DNA from: Streptomyces tsukubensis
GTDB taxonomy: Bacteria > Actinomycetota > Actinomycetes > Streptomycetales > Streptomycetaceae
Assembly (NCBI RefSeq): GCF_009296025.1
Contig: NZ_CP045178.1
Span: 1,984,001-2,048,000 of the forward strand
Length of the DNA stretch: 64,000 nucleotides
Direction of reading: 5' to 3'
The position numbers and the translations under genes were made by a program. The notes beneath the pieces are model-generated. The model was not told where the DNA came from. It made no database searches and saw only the letters and a list, made by a program, of their open reading frames with translations. Each line of letters begins with the position of its first letter. Positions within the stretch are counted from its first letter, which is position 1. Shown in pieces: positions 10,596 to 19,687 of this stretch.

Positions 10596-10916
10596 TCAGG
10601 CGGCCTCGTCCAGCGGGGTAATGGCCTCCTGGCCACAGTGCGCGGCCGGGAGGGCGGCGACACCCGTCTCCGTGTGCGGAAGAGCGGTGGTACCGGCCTC
10701 CGCGTACGGGAGCGCCGTGACACCGGCCTCCGAGGTCGCGGGCGCACGGCGGGAACCTCCTGTGCGGCCCAGCAGCGCCTGGATACGGCGGACGCACGAT
10801 CCGCAGTCGGTACCGGCCTTGCAGGCGGACGCCAGTTTGCGCGGTGTGCCGGCGCCGTCCTCCGCATGCTGTTTCACCTGCTGCTCGGTGATACCGAAGC
10901 ATGAGCAGACGTACAC
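10596..10916 (-). CDS. bfd: bacterioferritin-associated ferredoxin Bfd
   Basis: Small [2Fe-2S] protein that reduces heme in Bfr and releases stored iron. From GTG 10916 it has 106 residues. The first 60 hold the Bfd pattern: CSC near the N-terminus and ACKAGTDCGSC, giving the four cluster cysteines, between them the FGITEQQVKQH helix. The C-terminal 40 residues are an imperfect repeat of TALP-containing units unlike ordinary Bfd. The GTG is favoured because an iron box lies 52-70 bases upstream; an in-frame ATG at 10991 would put the operator inside the coding region. Confidence 0.88.
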   Translation of the reverse strand: MYVCSCFGITEQQVKQHAEDGAGTPRKLASACKAGTDCGSCVRRIQALLGRTGGSRRAPATSEAGVTALPYAEAGTTALPHTETGVAALPAAHCGQEAITPLDEAA

Positions 10917-10967
10917 ACGGGCCTCCCCGGCAGATGGGACAGGTTGCTGAGTCACCGACCAATTCGG

Positions 10968-10986
10968 TGAGGCAAACCTAACCTTA
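10968..10986 (-). promoter_or_regulatory. iron box (DmdR1/IdeR-type operator) of bfd
   Basis: TGAGGCAAACCTAACCTTA on the plus strand reads on the coding strand as a 14-of-19 match to the actinobacterial iron-box palindrome TTAGGTTAGGCTAACCTAA. Its place just upstream of bfd implies repression when iron is plentiful and induction on iron starvation, when stored iron must be released from Bfr. Confidence 0.75.
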
Positions 10987-11020
10987 CCCATGGGGTGGGT
11001 GCGGCAAAAGTCCGCGTACG

Positions 11021-11058
11021 CCGGTGGGGCACGGATCACAGGATCCGTGCCCCACCGG
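11021..11058 (-). terminator. strong hairpin behind aroG
   Basis: A perfect 17-bp stem (11021-11037 with 11042-11058) and a 4-base loop lies about 35 bases beyond the stop of the minus-strand DAHP synthase gene; ACTTTTGC follows on that strand. Confidence 0.75.
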
Positions 11059-11091
11059 GACAAGCCCAAGACCTCTCGCACCGCGGCTGTC

Positions 11092-12456
<1,365 letters not shown>

Positions 12457-12552
12457 CTACGGCGTCGTTGTCGGTGTCCCCGCCAGGGCTCATCAGATGA
12501 GACAGCTGATGTAGTGCCTGGTCCGACGTCTGTCGGGTGCGTGTCGGGGCGC

Positions 12553-12582
12553 ATGACGGAGCGCACATCCATCGGCTAGGGT
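12553..12582 (+). promoter_or_regulatory. trpL-trpE promoter
   Basis: ATGACG (12553-12558) and TAGGGT (12577-12582) are separated by 18 bases. Transcription would begin at or next to the leader-peptide ATG at 12590, so the leader is probably translated from a leaderless mRNA. Confidence 0.55.
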
Positions 12583-12589
12583 GCTGGGC

Positions 12590-12646
12590 ATGTTCGCGCA
12601 CTCGACCCGAAACTGGTGGTGGACCGCTCCTCCGGCGGCCCGCTGA
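12590..12646 (+). CDS. trpL: Trp leader peptide
   Basis: An 18-codon ORF encodes MFAHSTRNWWWTAPPAAR with three adjacent tryptophan codons, followed by a perfect hairpin and then trpE(G). This is the layout of a transcription attenuator: ribosome stalling at the Trp codons under tryptophan shortage should prevent the downstream terminator. It agrees with the attenuator described for the Streptomyces trpE(G) gene. No Shine-Dalgarno sequence is present, and the -10 box ends 7 bases before the ATG. Confidence 0.9.
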   Translation: MFAHSTRNWWWTAPPAAR

Positions 12647-12667
12647 CTGCGCGTACCAAGACTCGCG

Positions 12668-12690
12668 AAGGCCGCCCGAGGGGCGGCCTT
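12668..12690 (+). terminator. Trp attenuator terminator
   Basis: AAGGCCGCCC (12668-12677) pairs perfectly with GGGCGGCCTT (12681-12690) around a GAG loop, followed by CTGTGTTTG. It lies 21 bases after the leader-peptide stop and 67 bases before the trpE(G) ATG. Confidence 0.85.
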
Positions 12691-12757
12691 CTGTGTTTGC
12701 CGACACGGGCCGGCCGTTCCTCTCCGCAGCGCACCTCCTCCGGAAGGAACACCCGCC

Positions 12758-14680
12758 ATGCGCACGTCTCCCGCCGTCCCTCCCGCCGCTCCCGGTGCCC
12801 TTGTCGAACGGCTCCGCTCCCCCGGCGCTCCGCCCTTCGCGCTGCTGCACCGCCGCACCCCGGGGCGTGCCAAGGACACGGTAGAGGTGCTGATCGGCCC
12901 GGTGGAGGAGGTGGCGCGGCTCTCGGACATCCCGGACGCGGACGGGCTTCCCGTACTGGCTCTCGTGCCCTTCAGGCAGATCCGCGAGCGCGGCTTCGAC
13001 GTGCGGGACGACCGCACGCCGCTCGCGGTGCTGCGCGCCGAGGAAGCGTACGAGCTGCCTCTCGCCGAGGTGGTCGACGCACTGCCCTCCCACGCCGTGC
13101 GGGTGGAGGACGGGGCGTTCGACGTGGCCGACGAGGAGTACGCGCGGACGGTGGACCGTGTGCTGCGCGAGGAGATCGGCACAGGTGAGGGCGCCAACTT
13201 CGTCATCCGCAGGACCTTCGAGGGGCGCGTGCCCGGTTTCGGCGGGGCGGACGCTCTGGCGCTCTTCCGCAGGCTGCTCACCGGTGAGCGCGGGGCGTAC
13301 TGGACGTTCGTCGTCCACACCGGGGAGCGCGCCCTTGTCGGGGCGAGCCCCGAGGCCCATGTGCGGATGAGTGGCGGCACCGTCGTGATGAACCCGATCA
13401 GCGGGACGTACCGCTATCCGCAGGGCGGGCCGACGGCCGAGGGGCTGCTCCGCTTCCTCTCCGAGAAGAAGGAGATCGAGGAGTTGTCGATGGTCGTCGA
13501 CGAGGAACTGAAGATGATGTCGACCGTCGGCGACATGGGCGGGGTGGTGATCGGTCCTCGGCTCAAGGAGATGGCACACCTCGCCCACACCGAGTACGAG
13601 CTGCGGGGCCGCTCCACCCTGGACGTGCGGGAGGTGCTGCGCGAGACGATGTTCGCCGCGACCGTCACCGGCTCCCCGGTACAGAACGCGTGCCGGGTGA
13701 TCGAACGGCACGAGACGGGAGGGCGCGGCTACTACGCGGGAGCCCTGGCGCTGATCGGGCGGGACGCGGGCGGGGCGCAGACACTCGACTCGCCGATCCT
13801 GATCCGTACGGCCGACATCGACGCGGCGGGCCGGCTGCGGGTCTCCGTGGGCGCGACCCTGGTGCGCGGCTCCGACCCGGCGGGAGAGGTGGCCGAGACC
13901 CACGCGAAGGCGGCCGGGGTGCTTGCCGCGCTCGGTGTACGCGAGGGGCGCCCGGCGGCGGAGTCGGCTCTCCCCGTCCTCGCCGACGATCCTCGGGTGC
14001 GGGCCGCGCTCGACGGTCGGCGCTCCTCGCTCGCCCCGTTCTGGCTGCGGATGCGGTCCGAGCCGGCGGCGCCGCACGGTCACGCGCTGATCGTCGACTG
14101 CGAGGACACCTTCACCGCGATGCTGGCCCATCTGCTGCGGTCGTCGGGGGTGGGTGTGACGGTGCGCCGCTACGACGAGCCGGGGCTGCGGGAGGACGCG
14201 CTGACGCACCCGGGCCCCGTGATCCTCGGCCCCGGACCCGGCGACCCCACGGACACGGCGGACCCGAAGATGAGGTTCCTGCGGTCGCTCGCCGCCGAGT
14301 TGCTGCGCGAGCACCGGCACGGCCTGCTCGGCGTCTGCCTCGGCCACGAGCTGATCGCGGGGCTGCTCGGGCTCGAACTGGTCCGCAAGGCCGTCCCCCA
14401 CCAGGGCGCGCAGAGCGGCGTCGACCTCTTCGGGCGGCGGGAGACCGTCGGGTTCTACAACAGTTTCACCGCAGTCTGCGACGACGAGGAGGAGAACGAG
14501 CTGGCCGCCCACGGGATCGAGGTCAGCAGGGAGCGGGGCGCGGGTGAGGTGCACGCCCTGCGCGGCCCCGGCTTCGCCTCGGTGCAGTTCCACCCCGAAT
14601 CGGTGCTGACGCTGGACGGGGTGACCGTGGTGGCCGAGCTGCTCGCGGGCGCCCTGTCCGAACGGGTGCGCACCATGTGA
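12758..14680 (+). CDS. trpE: fused anthranilate synthase TrpE-TrpG
   Basis: A 640-residue bifunctional enzyme converting chorismate and glutamine to anthranilate. The N-terminal chorismate-binding half (to about 430) has NPISGTYRYP, FLSEKKEIEELSMVVDEELKMM, GSPVQNACRVIERHE and GGRGYYAGALALI. The C-terminal class I glutamine amidotransferase (about 445-640) has GPGPGDPTD, the nucleophile in GVCLGHE, and QFHPES with the His/Glu of the triad. The usual LLES tryptophan-feedback motif is not obvious at the N-terminus. GGAAGGAAC precedes the ATG. A Trp attenuator lies upstream and aroG diverges. The fused form is also seen in phenazine PhzE, but the Trp leader argues for tryptophan synthesis. Confidence 0.93.
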   Translation: MRTSPAVPPAAPGALVERLRSPGAPPFALLHRRTPGRAKDTVEVLIGPVEEVARLSDIPDADGLPVLALVPFRQIRERGFDVRDDRTPLAVLRAEEAYELPLAEVVDALPSHAVRVEDGAFDVADEEYARTVDRVLREEIGTGEGANFVIRRTFEGRVPGFGGADALALFRRLLTGERGAYWTFVVHTGERALVGASPEAHVRMSGGTVVMNPISGTYRYPQGGPTAEGLLRFLSEKKEIEELSMVVDEELKMMSTVGDMGGVVIGPRLKEMAHLAHTEYELRGRSTLDVREVLRETMFAATVTGSPVQNACRVIERHETGGRGYYAGALALIGRDAGGAQTLDSPILIRTADIDAAGRLRVSVGATLVRGSDPAGEVAETHAKAAGVLAALGVREGRPAAESALPVLADDPRVRAALDGRRSSLAPFWLRMRSEPAAPHGHALIVDCEDTFTAMLAHLLRSSGVGVTVRRYDEPGLREDALTHPGPVILGPGPGDPTDTADPKMRFLRSLAAELLREHRHGLLGVCLGHELIAGLLGLELVRKAVPHQGAQSGVDLFGRRETVGFYNSFTAVCDDEEENELAAHGIEVSRERGAGEVHALRGPGFASVQFHPESVLTLDGVTVVAELLAGALSERVRTM

Positions 14681-14794
14681 ACCGCGTGGACGCGTGAACC
14701 GTGTGGCCTTCGAGGGCGGGTCTTCGAGGACCGGCCTTCGAGGGCGGGTCCTCAGGAGTGGGTCTACAGGGGCGGGCCTTCAGGAGGCGGGCTT
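14681..14794. repeat. 14-17-bp repeat tract between convergent stops
   Basis: Directly after the trpE stop, GTGAACCGCGTGG is repeated once at a 17-base period. It is followed by about six imperfect 14-base units of the type CTTCGAGGGCGGGT, running up to the stop of the convergent dehydrogenase gene. Read on the minus strand, several units keep CCTGA like the dehydrogenase stop context. No gene is visible here. Confidence 0.7.
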
Positions 14795-15799
14795 TCAGGT
14801 GCGGGGCGGGGCGGGGACCAGGACGTTCTCGCCGCGCCTGCCCTCCGTGTAGTCCACGACATTGCGCACGGTGGCCGCGATGATCTCGTTGACCGCGTCC
14901 ACCGTGTAGTACGCCTGGTGGGAGGTGACGATGACGTTGGGGAAGGTCATGAGGCGGGCCAGCGTGTCGTCGGCGACCACCTCCAGGGACTTGTCGAGGA
15001 AGAAGAGCCCGGCCTCCGCCTCGTAGACATCGAGGCCGACCCCGGCGAAGCGCCCCGCGCGGAGTTCCGCGACGAGCGCCTCGGTGTCGACGAGTCCGCC
15101 GCGGCTCGAATTCACGAGGATCGCGTCGTCCCTCATCAGCCGCAGGGCCTCGGCGTCGATGATCCGCGCGGTGCTCGGCAGCAGCGGTACGTGCAGGCTG
15201 ATGAGGTCGGACTCGCGCAGCAGCCGCTCACGGTCGACGTAACTCATGCCCAGCGCCGTGCAGGCGGGGTTCTCCGCCACGTCCCAGCCGAGCAGCCGCA
15301 TCCCGAAGCCGTGGGCGATACGGGTGAACGCCTCGCCGATCTTGCCGGTGCCGAGCACTCCGACCGTCCTGCCGCGCAGGTCGCGGCCCATGAGTCCGTC
15401 GAGCCTGAAGTCGAAGTCGCGGGTGCGGCCCGCCGCCCGGACGATACGACGGTTGACGCTCATGGCCAGCGTCCAGGCGAACTCAGCGACCGAGTAGGGA
15501 GAGTAGGAGGAGACCCGGGCGACGGTGAGGCCGAGCCGTTCTGCCACCTCCACGTCGATGTTGTTGAAGCCGGTGGAGCGCTGGGCGATGAACTGGGTGC
15601 CGCCCACCGCGAGTCTCCGCAGCACGTGGGCGCCGAGGTCGGCGTTGACACTGGTGGAGATCGCTTCGTGCCCGGCGGCGAGGGGCGCGGTGTCCTCGCT
15701 CAGGAAGACATCGAGACAGTGCAGGTCGTGCAGGCCGGCGAAGGCCTTCTCCAGCAGCGGGCGCTCGTCGGCCTGTACGCCGAATGCCAGGATCTCCAC
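14795..15799 (-). CDS. D-isomer-specific 2-hydroxyacid dehydrogenase (D-lactate dehydrogenase-like)
   Basis: A 334-residue NAD-dependent dehydrogenase. The nucleotide fold shows GVLGTGKIGEAFTRIAHGFG, and the catalytic residues are in NSSRGGLVD (Arg), VYEAEAG (Glu) and SHQAYYTVDA (His). The GLDVYEAEAGLFFLDKS segment is typical of fermentative D-lactate dehydrogenases of the LdhA/VanH group. The GTG at 15799 is chosen because GGGGAG precedes it at good spacing and the protein then begins with VEILAFGVQADE; a much longer frame upstream is only GC-rich open sequence. Its partner genes are unrelated, so substrate preference is inferred from family. Confidence 0.88.
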   Translation of the reverse strand: MEILAFGVQADERPLLEKAFAGLHDLHCLDVFLSEDTAPLAAGHEAISTSVNADLGAHVLRRLAVGGTQFIAQRSTGFNNIDVEVAERLGLTVARVSSYSPYSVAEFAWTLAMSVNRRIVRAAGRTRDFDFRLDGLMGRDLRGRTVGVLGTGKIGEAFTRIAHGFGMRLLGWDVAENPACTALGMSYVDRERLLRESDLISLHVPLLPSTARIIDAEALRLMRDDAILVNSSRGGLVDTEALVAELRAGRFAGVGLDVYEAEAGLFFLDKSLEVVADDTLARLMTFPNVIVTSHQAYYTVDAVNEIIAATVRNVVDYTEGRRGENVLVPAPPRT

Positions 15800-15982
15800 G
15801 CGTTCTCCCCGGGGGACGGCCACCACTCTCGGCCACTGGTCGCGGCCACCTCTCGCGGCCGGTGCCCGGCCGCCACTCGCGGACACCACTCGCTCGCGCC
15901 GACACGGCGAACATAGGGCCCGGGAGCGGGGTCCGCCGGGTGGGCCGGTCCGGTCGGGTGGTGTTTTCGCGGGTGGTGCCCG

Positions 15983-16010
15983 GGAAGGGCGGCGGGCGTG
16001 CCGCCCTTCC
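15983..16010 (-). terminator. hairpin behind pfkA
   Basis: A perfect 11-bp stem (15983-15993 with 16000-16010, 6-base loop) sits 31 bases past the stop of the minus-strand phosphofructokinase gene. No T-run follows. Confidence 0.55.
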
Positions 16011-16040
16011 GAGGTCCGGTTCGGACCGGGCCGGACGGGC

Positions 16041-17069
16041 TCACCCGAAGAAGACCGACACCTCCTCGTAGAGCGCCGGGTCGACCGTCTTGATGTGGGC
16101 GGTGGCCTCGGTGATCGGCACCCGGACGATGTCGGTGGCGCGCAGCGCGACCATCTTGCCGAAGTCGCTCTCGCGCACTGCGTCGATGGCATGCAGTCCG
16201 AAGCGGGTGGCCAGCCAGCGGTCGAAGGCGCTCGGGGTGCCGCCGCGCTGCACATGGCCGAGCACGGTGGTCCTGGCCTCGTGGCCGGTGAGCCGTTCGA
16301 TCTCCTTGGCGAGCCACTCCCCGACGCCGGAGAGCCTGATGTGCCCGAAGGAGTCCAGGGTCTTGTCCTTGACGACCGGCCGCCCGCCCTTGGGCATCGC
16401 GCCCTCCGCGACGACGACGATCGGAGCGTAGGACGCCTTGAAACGTGAGGTGACCCAGGCACACACCTCGTCGATGTCGAAGCGGCGCTCGGGGACGAGG
16501 ATGACGTTGGCGCCGCCCGCGAGCCCCGAGTGCAGGGCGATCCACCCGGAGTGGCGGCCCATCACCTCGACGACGAGGACCCTGCGGTGGGACTCGGCCG
16601 TGGTGTGCAGCCGGTCGATGGCCTCGGTGGCGATACCGACGGCGGTGTCGAAACCGAAGGTGTAGTCGGTGGCGGACAGGTCGTTGTCGATGGTCTTGGG
16701 CACGCCGACGCAGGGTATGCCGTGTTCCTCCCAGAGCCGCCCCGCGACTCCGAGGGTGTCCTCGCCGCCGATCACGATCAGCGCGTCGATCTCCTCCTCG
16801 GCGAGGGTGTCACGCAGCCGTCCCACCCCGTTCTCCTCGGAGAAGGGGTTGGTGCGGGAGGAGCCGAGGATGGTGCCGCCGCGCGGGAGGATGCCGCGGA
16901 CGGCGGGGATGTCCAGGGGAACGGTGGCCCCGTCGAGCGCCCCGCGCCAGCCGTCCCTGAAGCCGGTGAAGTCGTACGCGTACTCCTGGACGCCCTTGCG
17001 GACGATGCCCCGGATGACCGCGTTGAGTCCGGGGCAGTCGCCGCCCCCGGTCAGTACTCCGACGCGCAT
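16041..17069 (-). CDS. pfkA: 6-phosphofructokinase, residues of the PPi-dependent type
   Basis: A 342-residue PfkA-family enzyme phosphorylating fructose 6-phosphate. Visible motifs are GVLTGGGDCPGLNAVIRG (phosphoryl donor loop), LPRGGTILGSSRTNP, PKTIDNDL with the catalytic Asp, EVMGRHSGWIALHSGLAGGAN and LGHVQRGGTPSAFDR. The donor-discriminating positions read GGED (Asp104) and PKTIDND (Lys125, equivalent to E. coli position 124). In the family, Gly at the first position marks ATP enzymes and Asp plus Lys marks PPi enzymes such as that of Amycolatopsis methanolica. The gene may thus encode a reversible PPi-PFK; automatic annotation would probably say ATP-dependent. The start is ATG with a GGGAAAC tract upstream. 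Confidence 0.9.
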   Translation of the reverse strand: MRVGVLTGGGDCPGLNAVIRGIVRKGVQEYAYDFTGFRDGWRGALDGATVPLDIPAVRGILPRGGTILGSSRTNPFSEENGVGRLRDTLAEEEIDALIVIGGEDTLGVAGRLWEEHGIPCVGVPKTIDNDLSATDYTFGFDTAVGIATEAIDRLHTTAESHRRVLVVEVMGRHSGWIALHSGLAGGANVILVPERRFDIDEVCAWVTSRFKASYAPIVVVAEGAMPKGGRPVVKDKTLDSFGHIRLSGVGEWLAKEIERLTGHEARTTVLGHVQRGGTPSAFDRWLATRFGLHAIDAVRESDFGKMVALRATDIVRVPITEATAHIKTVDPALYEEVSVFFG

Positions 17070-17183
17070 GAGAGTTTCCCTTCGCCGCAGTGGACCGATA
17101 GGGCCACGCTAAGCGTGACCCGCATCACTCCGGGATAGGGAGAAACGTCAATTTCTGTGCGTTATGCGGAAGTTGATCGTACG

Positions 17184-17228
17184 GGTGGCTTTCGTGCCGG
17201 TGGCTTTCGTGCCGGTGGCTTTCGTACG
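17184..17228. repeat. three 15-bp direct repeats
   Basis: GGTGGCTTTCGTGCC occurs at 17184, 17199 and 17214 (the last copy diverges at its end), in the gap between the response regulator stop and the pfkA start. Confidence 0.8.
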
Positions 17229-17282
17229 GGCCGTTCGCGTCCTCGGGGCGCATCCGCGCCCCGGCCGCCGCACGGGCCGGGG

Positions 17283-17966
17283 TCAGCTCCCGTCCAGGCC
17301 CCGCTCGATCGCGTACCGCACGAGTTCCACCCGGTTGTGGAGCTGGAGCTTGCCGAGGGTGTTCTGCACGTGGTTCTGGACGGTGCGGTGCGAGATGACG
17401 AGGCGCTCCGCGATCTGTTTGTAGCTGAGCCCCTTGGCGACCAGCCGCAGCACCTCGGTCTCGCGGTCGGTGAGGCGGGGCGCTCCCGGCTCGTCTCCGG
17501 CGGAGGGGGCCGGTTCGACGGCGAGCCTGCGGTACTCGCCGAGTACGAGACCCGCGAGGCCCGGCGTGAACACCGGGTCGCCCTCGGCGGTGCGGCGCAC
17601 GGCGTCGGTCAGCTCCTCGGTACTGGCCGACTTCAGCAGATAGCCGGTGGCCCCCGACTTGACCGCCTCAAGGACATCGGCGTGCTCACCGCTGGCGGAG
17701 AGGACGAGGACGCGCAGCGCGGGCTGGGCCGCGACCAGTTCCTTGCAGACCCGCACCCCCGGCATGCCGGGGAGATTCAGGTCGAGGACGAGCACCTGGG
17801 GGACGACCGCCCCCGCCCTGCGCACGGCCTGCGGCCCGTCGCCCGCGGTGGCGACCACGTCGAACCCCGCCGCGGTCAGGTCGCGTGCGACCGCGTCCCG
17901 CCACATGGGGTGGTCGTCGACCACCATGACCCTGATCGGCGCGTCCTCGGCCGTCGTGTCGTTCAC
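17283..17966 (-). CDS. NarL/LuxR-family response regulator
   Basis: 227 residues from the GTG chosen at 17966 (GGAAGGCGGAAAA upstream). The receiver domain has MVVDDHPMWRDAV (acidic pocket), VLDLNLPG (phospho-acceptor Asp), VLVLSASGE (Thr/Ser position) and LLKSAS (Lys). The C-terminal LuxR helix-turn-helix runs through LTDRETEVLRLVAKGLSYKQIAERLVISHRTVQNHVQNTLGKL. It is downstream of, and probably co-transcribed with, the histidine kinase gene (171-base gap), forming a two-component pair. An alternative ATG is 18-27 bases upstream. Target genes are unknown. Confidence 0.9.
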   Translation of the reverse strand: MNDTTAEDAPIRVMVVDDHPMWRDAVARDLTAAGFDVVATAGDGPQAVRRAGAVVPQVLVLDLNLPGMPGVRVCKELVAAQPALRVLVLSASGEHADVLEAVKSGATGYLLKSASTEELTDAVRRTAEGDPVFTPGLAGLVLGEYRRLAVEPAPSAGDEPGAPRLTDRETEVLRLVAKGLSYKQIAERLVISHRTVQNHVQNTLGKLQLHNRVELVRYAIERGLDGS

Positions 17967-18137
17967 TTTTCCGCCTTCCCCCATGCCGCCCATACCGTCC
18001 CGGTCCCTCCGGTTCCCTACGTGTCCCGCGTGCGCGCACTGCCCGCCCGCGGCTTTCCCTCGCGTACTGCCGTGTACTGCCATCTACCGCCGCCGTGTAC
18101 TGCCCGCTCCGCACTCACTCCGTCCTCCCGGCCGCCG

Positions 18138-19352
18138 TCACGCGCCCCTGGACGCGTCCCGCGTCACCGTCAGTTCGACCTCCGTGCCCTGTCCCGGCAC
18201 CGAGATCAGCTCGGCCGTTCCGCCGATGTCCCGCAGCCGGCCCCGAATCGACTGGGCCACCCCGAGCCGCCCTTCACCCTCCGCCTGGGCCAGCCGACCC
18301 TCGGGGATGCCGGGGCCGTCGTCGCGGACGGTCACGGTCACCGTCCCTGGCTCGTCCTCCACGAGGATCCAGGCGCGGGCCGCCTCGCCCGCGTGGACAC
18401 GCACATTGTCCAGGGCGGCGGCGACCGCGGCGGCCAGCTCCCGCGCGGACCTCTGCGGCAGCAGCACGGGGGCGCCCGGCTCCGCGAAGCTCACCCGGGA
18501 GCTCGCGTGCGGGGCGAGCAGCGGACGCAGATCCCGCTCCTCGCCGGTCTCCTCCTCGTCGGGGATGTCCATGGCCCGTACGACTGCGCCCTCAGCCGCG
18601 TCCTCCGAGACGTGCGAGGCGGCGTTCAGACCGCCGGTGACCAGGGTGCGCAGAGCGGCCTCCTGTTCCCCCGCGAGCCTGCCGAGTTCCGCGGCCTCCC
18701 CGCCGAGCGCCGTACCGCGCCGCTGCACCATGGCGAGGACCTGGAGCACGCCGTCGTGGATGTCGCGGGCGAGGCGTTCCCTGTCGCGGGTGACCGCCTC
18801 GATCTCCAGGGCGCGGGCGAGGGTGCGCTCCGAGGCGCGGGCCACCTCCACGACGTAGCCGATGGCGATGGAGGCGACCCAGACGAGCAGCACGTTGTGC
18901 AGGGTGTCCTGGGTCACGGCGCCGCGCTGCACGATGTTGGCGACGCCGACCAGCGCGGAGGCCGCGGCGGCCCAACGCCAGCCGCCCTTGAGCGCGAAGG
19001 CCAGGACGGCACCCGCCGTCCATATCGACGGCAGGGTGGGGCCGCCCGCCGCTATCCGCGCGTGGGCGTCCGCGGCCGGGGTGAGCAGGATCCCGGTGAG
19101 CGCGATGGTCAGGTCGGCCGCGAGGAACCCCCTGGTGCAGGCGGTGGCGCCGGCGACCCTCGGCAGGGTGATCAGCGTCCAGGGGGCGAGTACGGCGAAG
19201 TAGGCGACGGCCACCCAGGGACGTACGAAGTCACCGCGCGCCGAGATGAACAGACCGACGGCGTACAGCATCGTCAGGACCCGGTACGCCGTCAGGGCGC
19301 GCCAGAGCGGCTGCTCGACCGACATCCTCATGACTCTCTCGCGCTTGACCAT
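18138..19352 (-). CDS. sensor histidine kinase, MacS-type
   Basis: About 404 residues. The N-terminal half is a bundle of about five to six membrane helices typical of the MacS-type sensor. The cytoplasmic part contains ERLARDIHDGVLQVLAMV, a HisKA_3 phosphorylation site as found with NarL-type partners. The ATP domain has VAAALDNVRVHAGEAARAWI (N box) and VRDDGPGIPEGRL (G1 box), and a modest GLGVAQSIRGRL-like G2 box. The ATG at 19352 is taken because it precedes the first helix; an upstream open frame is low-complexity. It is paired with the downstream response regulator. Signal unknown. Confidence 0.88.
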   Translation of the reverse strand: MVKRERVMRMSVEQPLWRALTAYRVLTMLYAVGLFISARGDFVRPWVAVAYFAVLAPWTLITLPRVAGATACTRGFLAADLTIALTGILLTPAADAHARIAAGGPTLPSIWTAGAVLAFALKGGWRWAAAASALVGVANIVQRGAVTQDTLHNVLLVWVASIAIGYVVEVARASERTLARALEIEAVTRDRERLARDIHDGVLQVLAMVQRRGTALGGEAAELGRLAGEQEAALRTLVTGGLNAASHVSEDAAEGAVVRAMDIPDEEETGEERDLRPLLAPHASSRVSFAEPGAPVLLPQRSARELAAAVAAALDNVRVHAGEAARAWILVEDEPGTVTVTVRDDGPGIPEGRLAQAEGEGRLGVAQSIRGRLRDIGGTAELISVPGQGTEVELTVTRDASRGA

Positions 19353-19687
19353 GTTGTCCGTGCCCCCACCGCTTCGCCTCGGGGGTGGTTCCGCCCCCTC
19401 ACAGCGACGCGTACGGCCGCTGTTCCCGTTCCCCCGGCCGCGCGGCCTTCCGTTGTCGCCGTATGTCCCTGTCACGCCGTGCGTCCCCCGTCACGCGTAC
19501 GCCCCTGTCGCCGTACGCCCCGTCGTACGTCCCCCAGCCGTCGCCGGTCGCCCGCCGGAGCGTACCGCCACCGTGGGGCGGGCACCCCGGAGTTCCCACG
19601 GCGCCCTGGGCGGCGGCTGGGCCAAAGTCGGCACCGGCGGGGTGGACGGCGCGGCCGGGGTGCCGGTTCCCTTCGGGAGCGGGCCGG
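19353..19687. other. 335-base intergenic stretch between the kinase and acyltransferase genes
   Basis: Rich in CCGTACGCC/CCCGTCGTACG-type short reiterations (about 19440-19560) without a regular period. It would contain the promoter of the two-component genes, but no convincing -10/-35 pair, operator or small gene is seen. Confidence 0.4.

Noticed and set aside
15800..16462. N-terminal extension joining the 2-hydroxyacid dehydrogenase frame to an upstream open frame
   Set aside because: The extra 220 codons run antiparallel to or overlap pfkA in another frame and are Arg/Pro-rich. The GTG at 15799 has a good ribosome-binding site and matches the family start.
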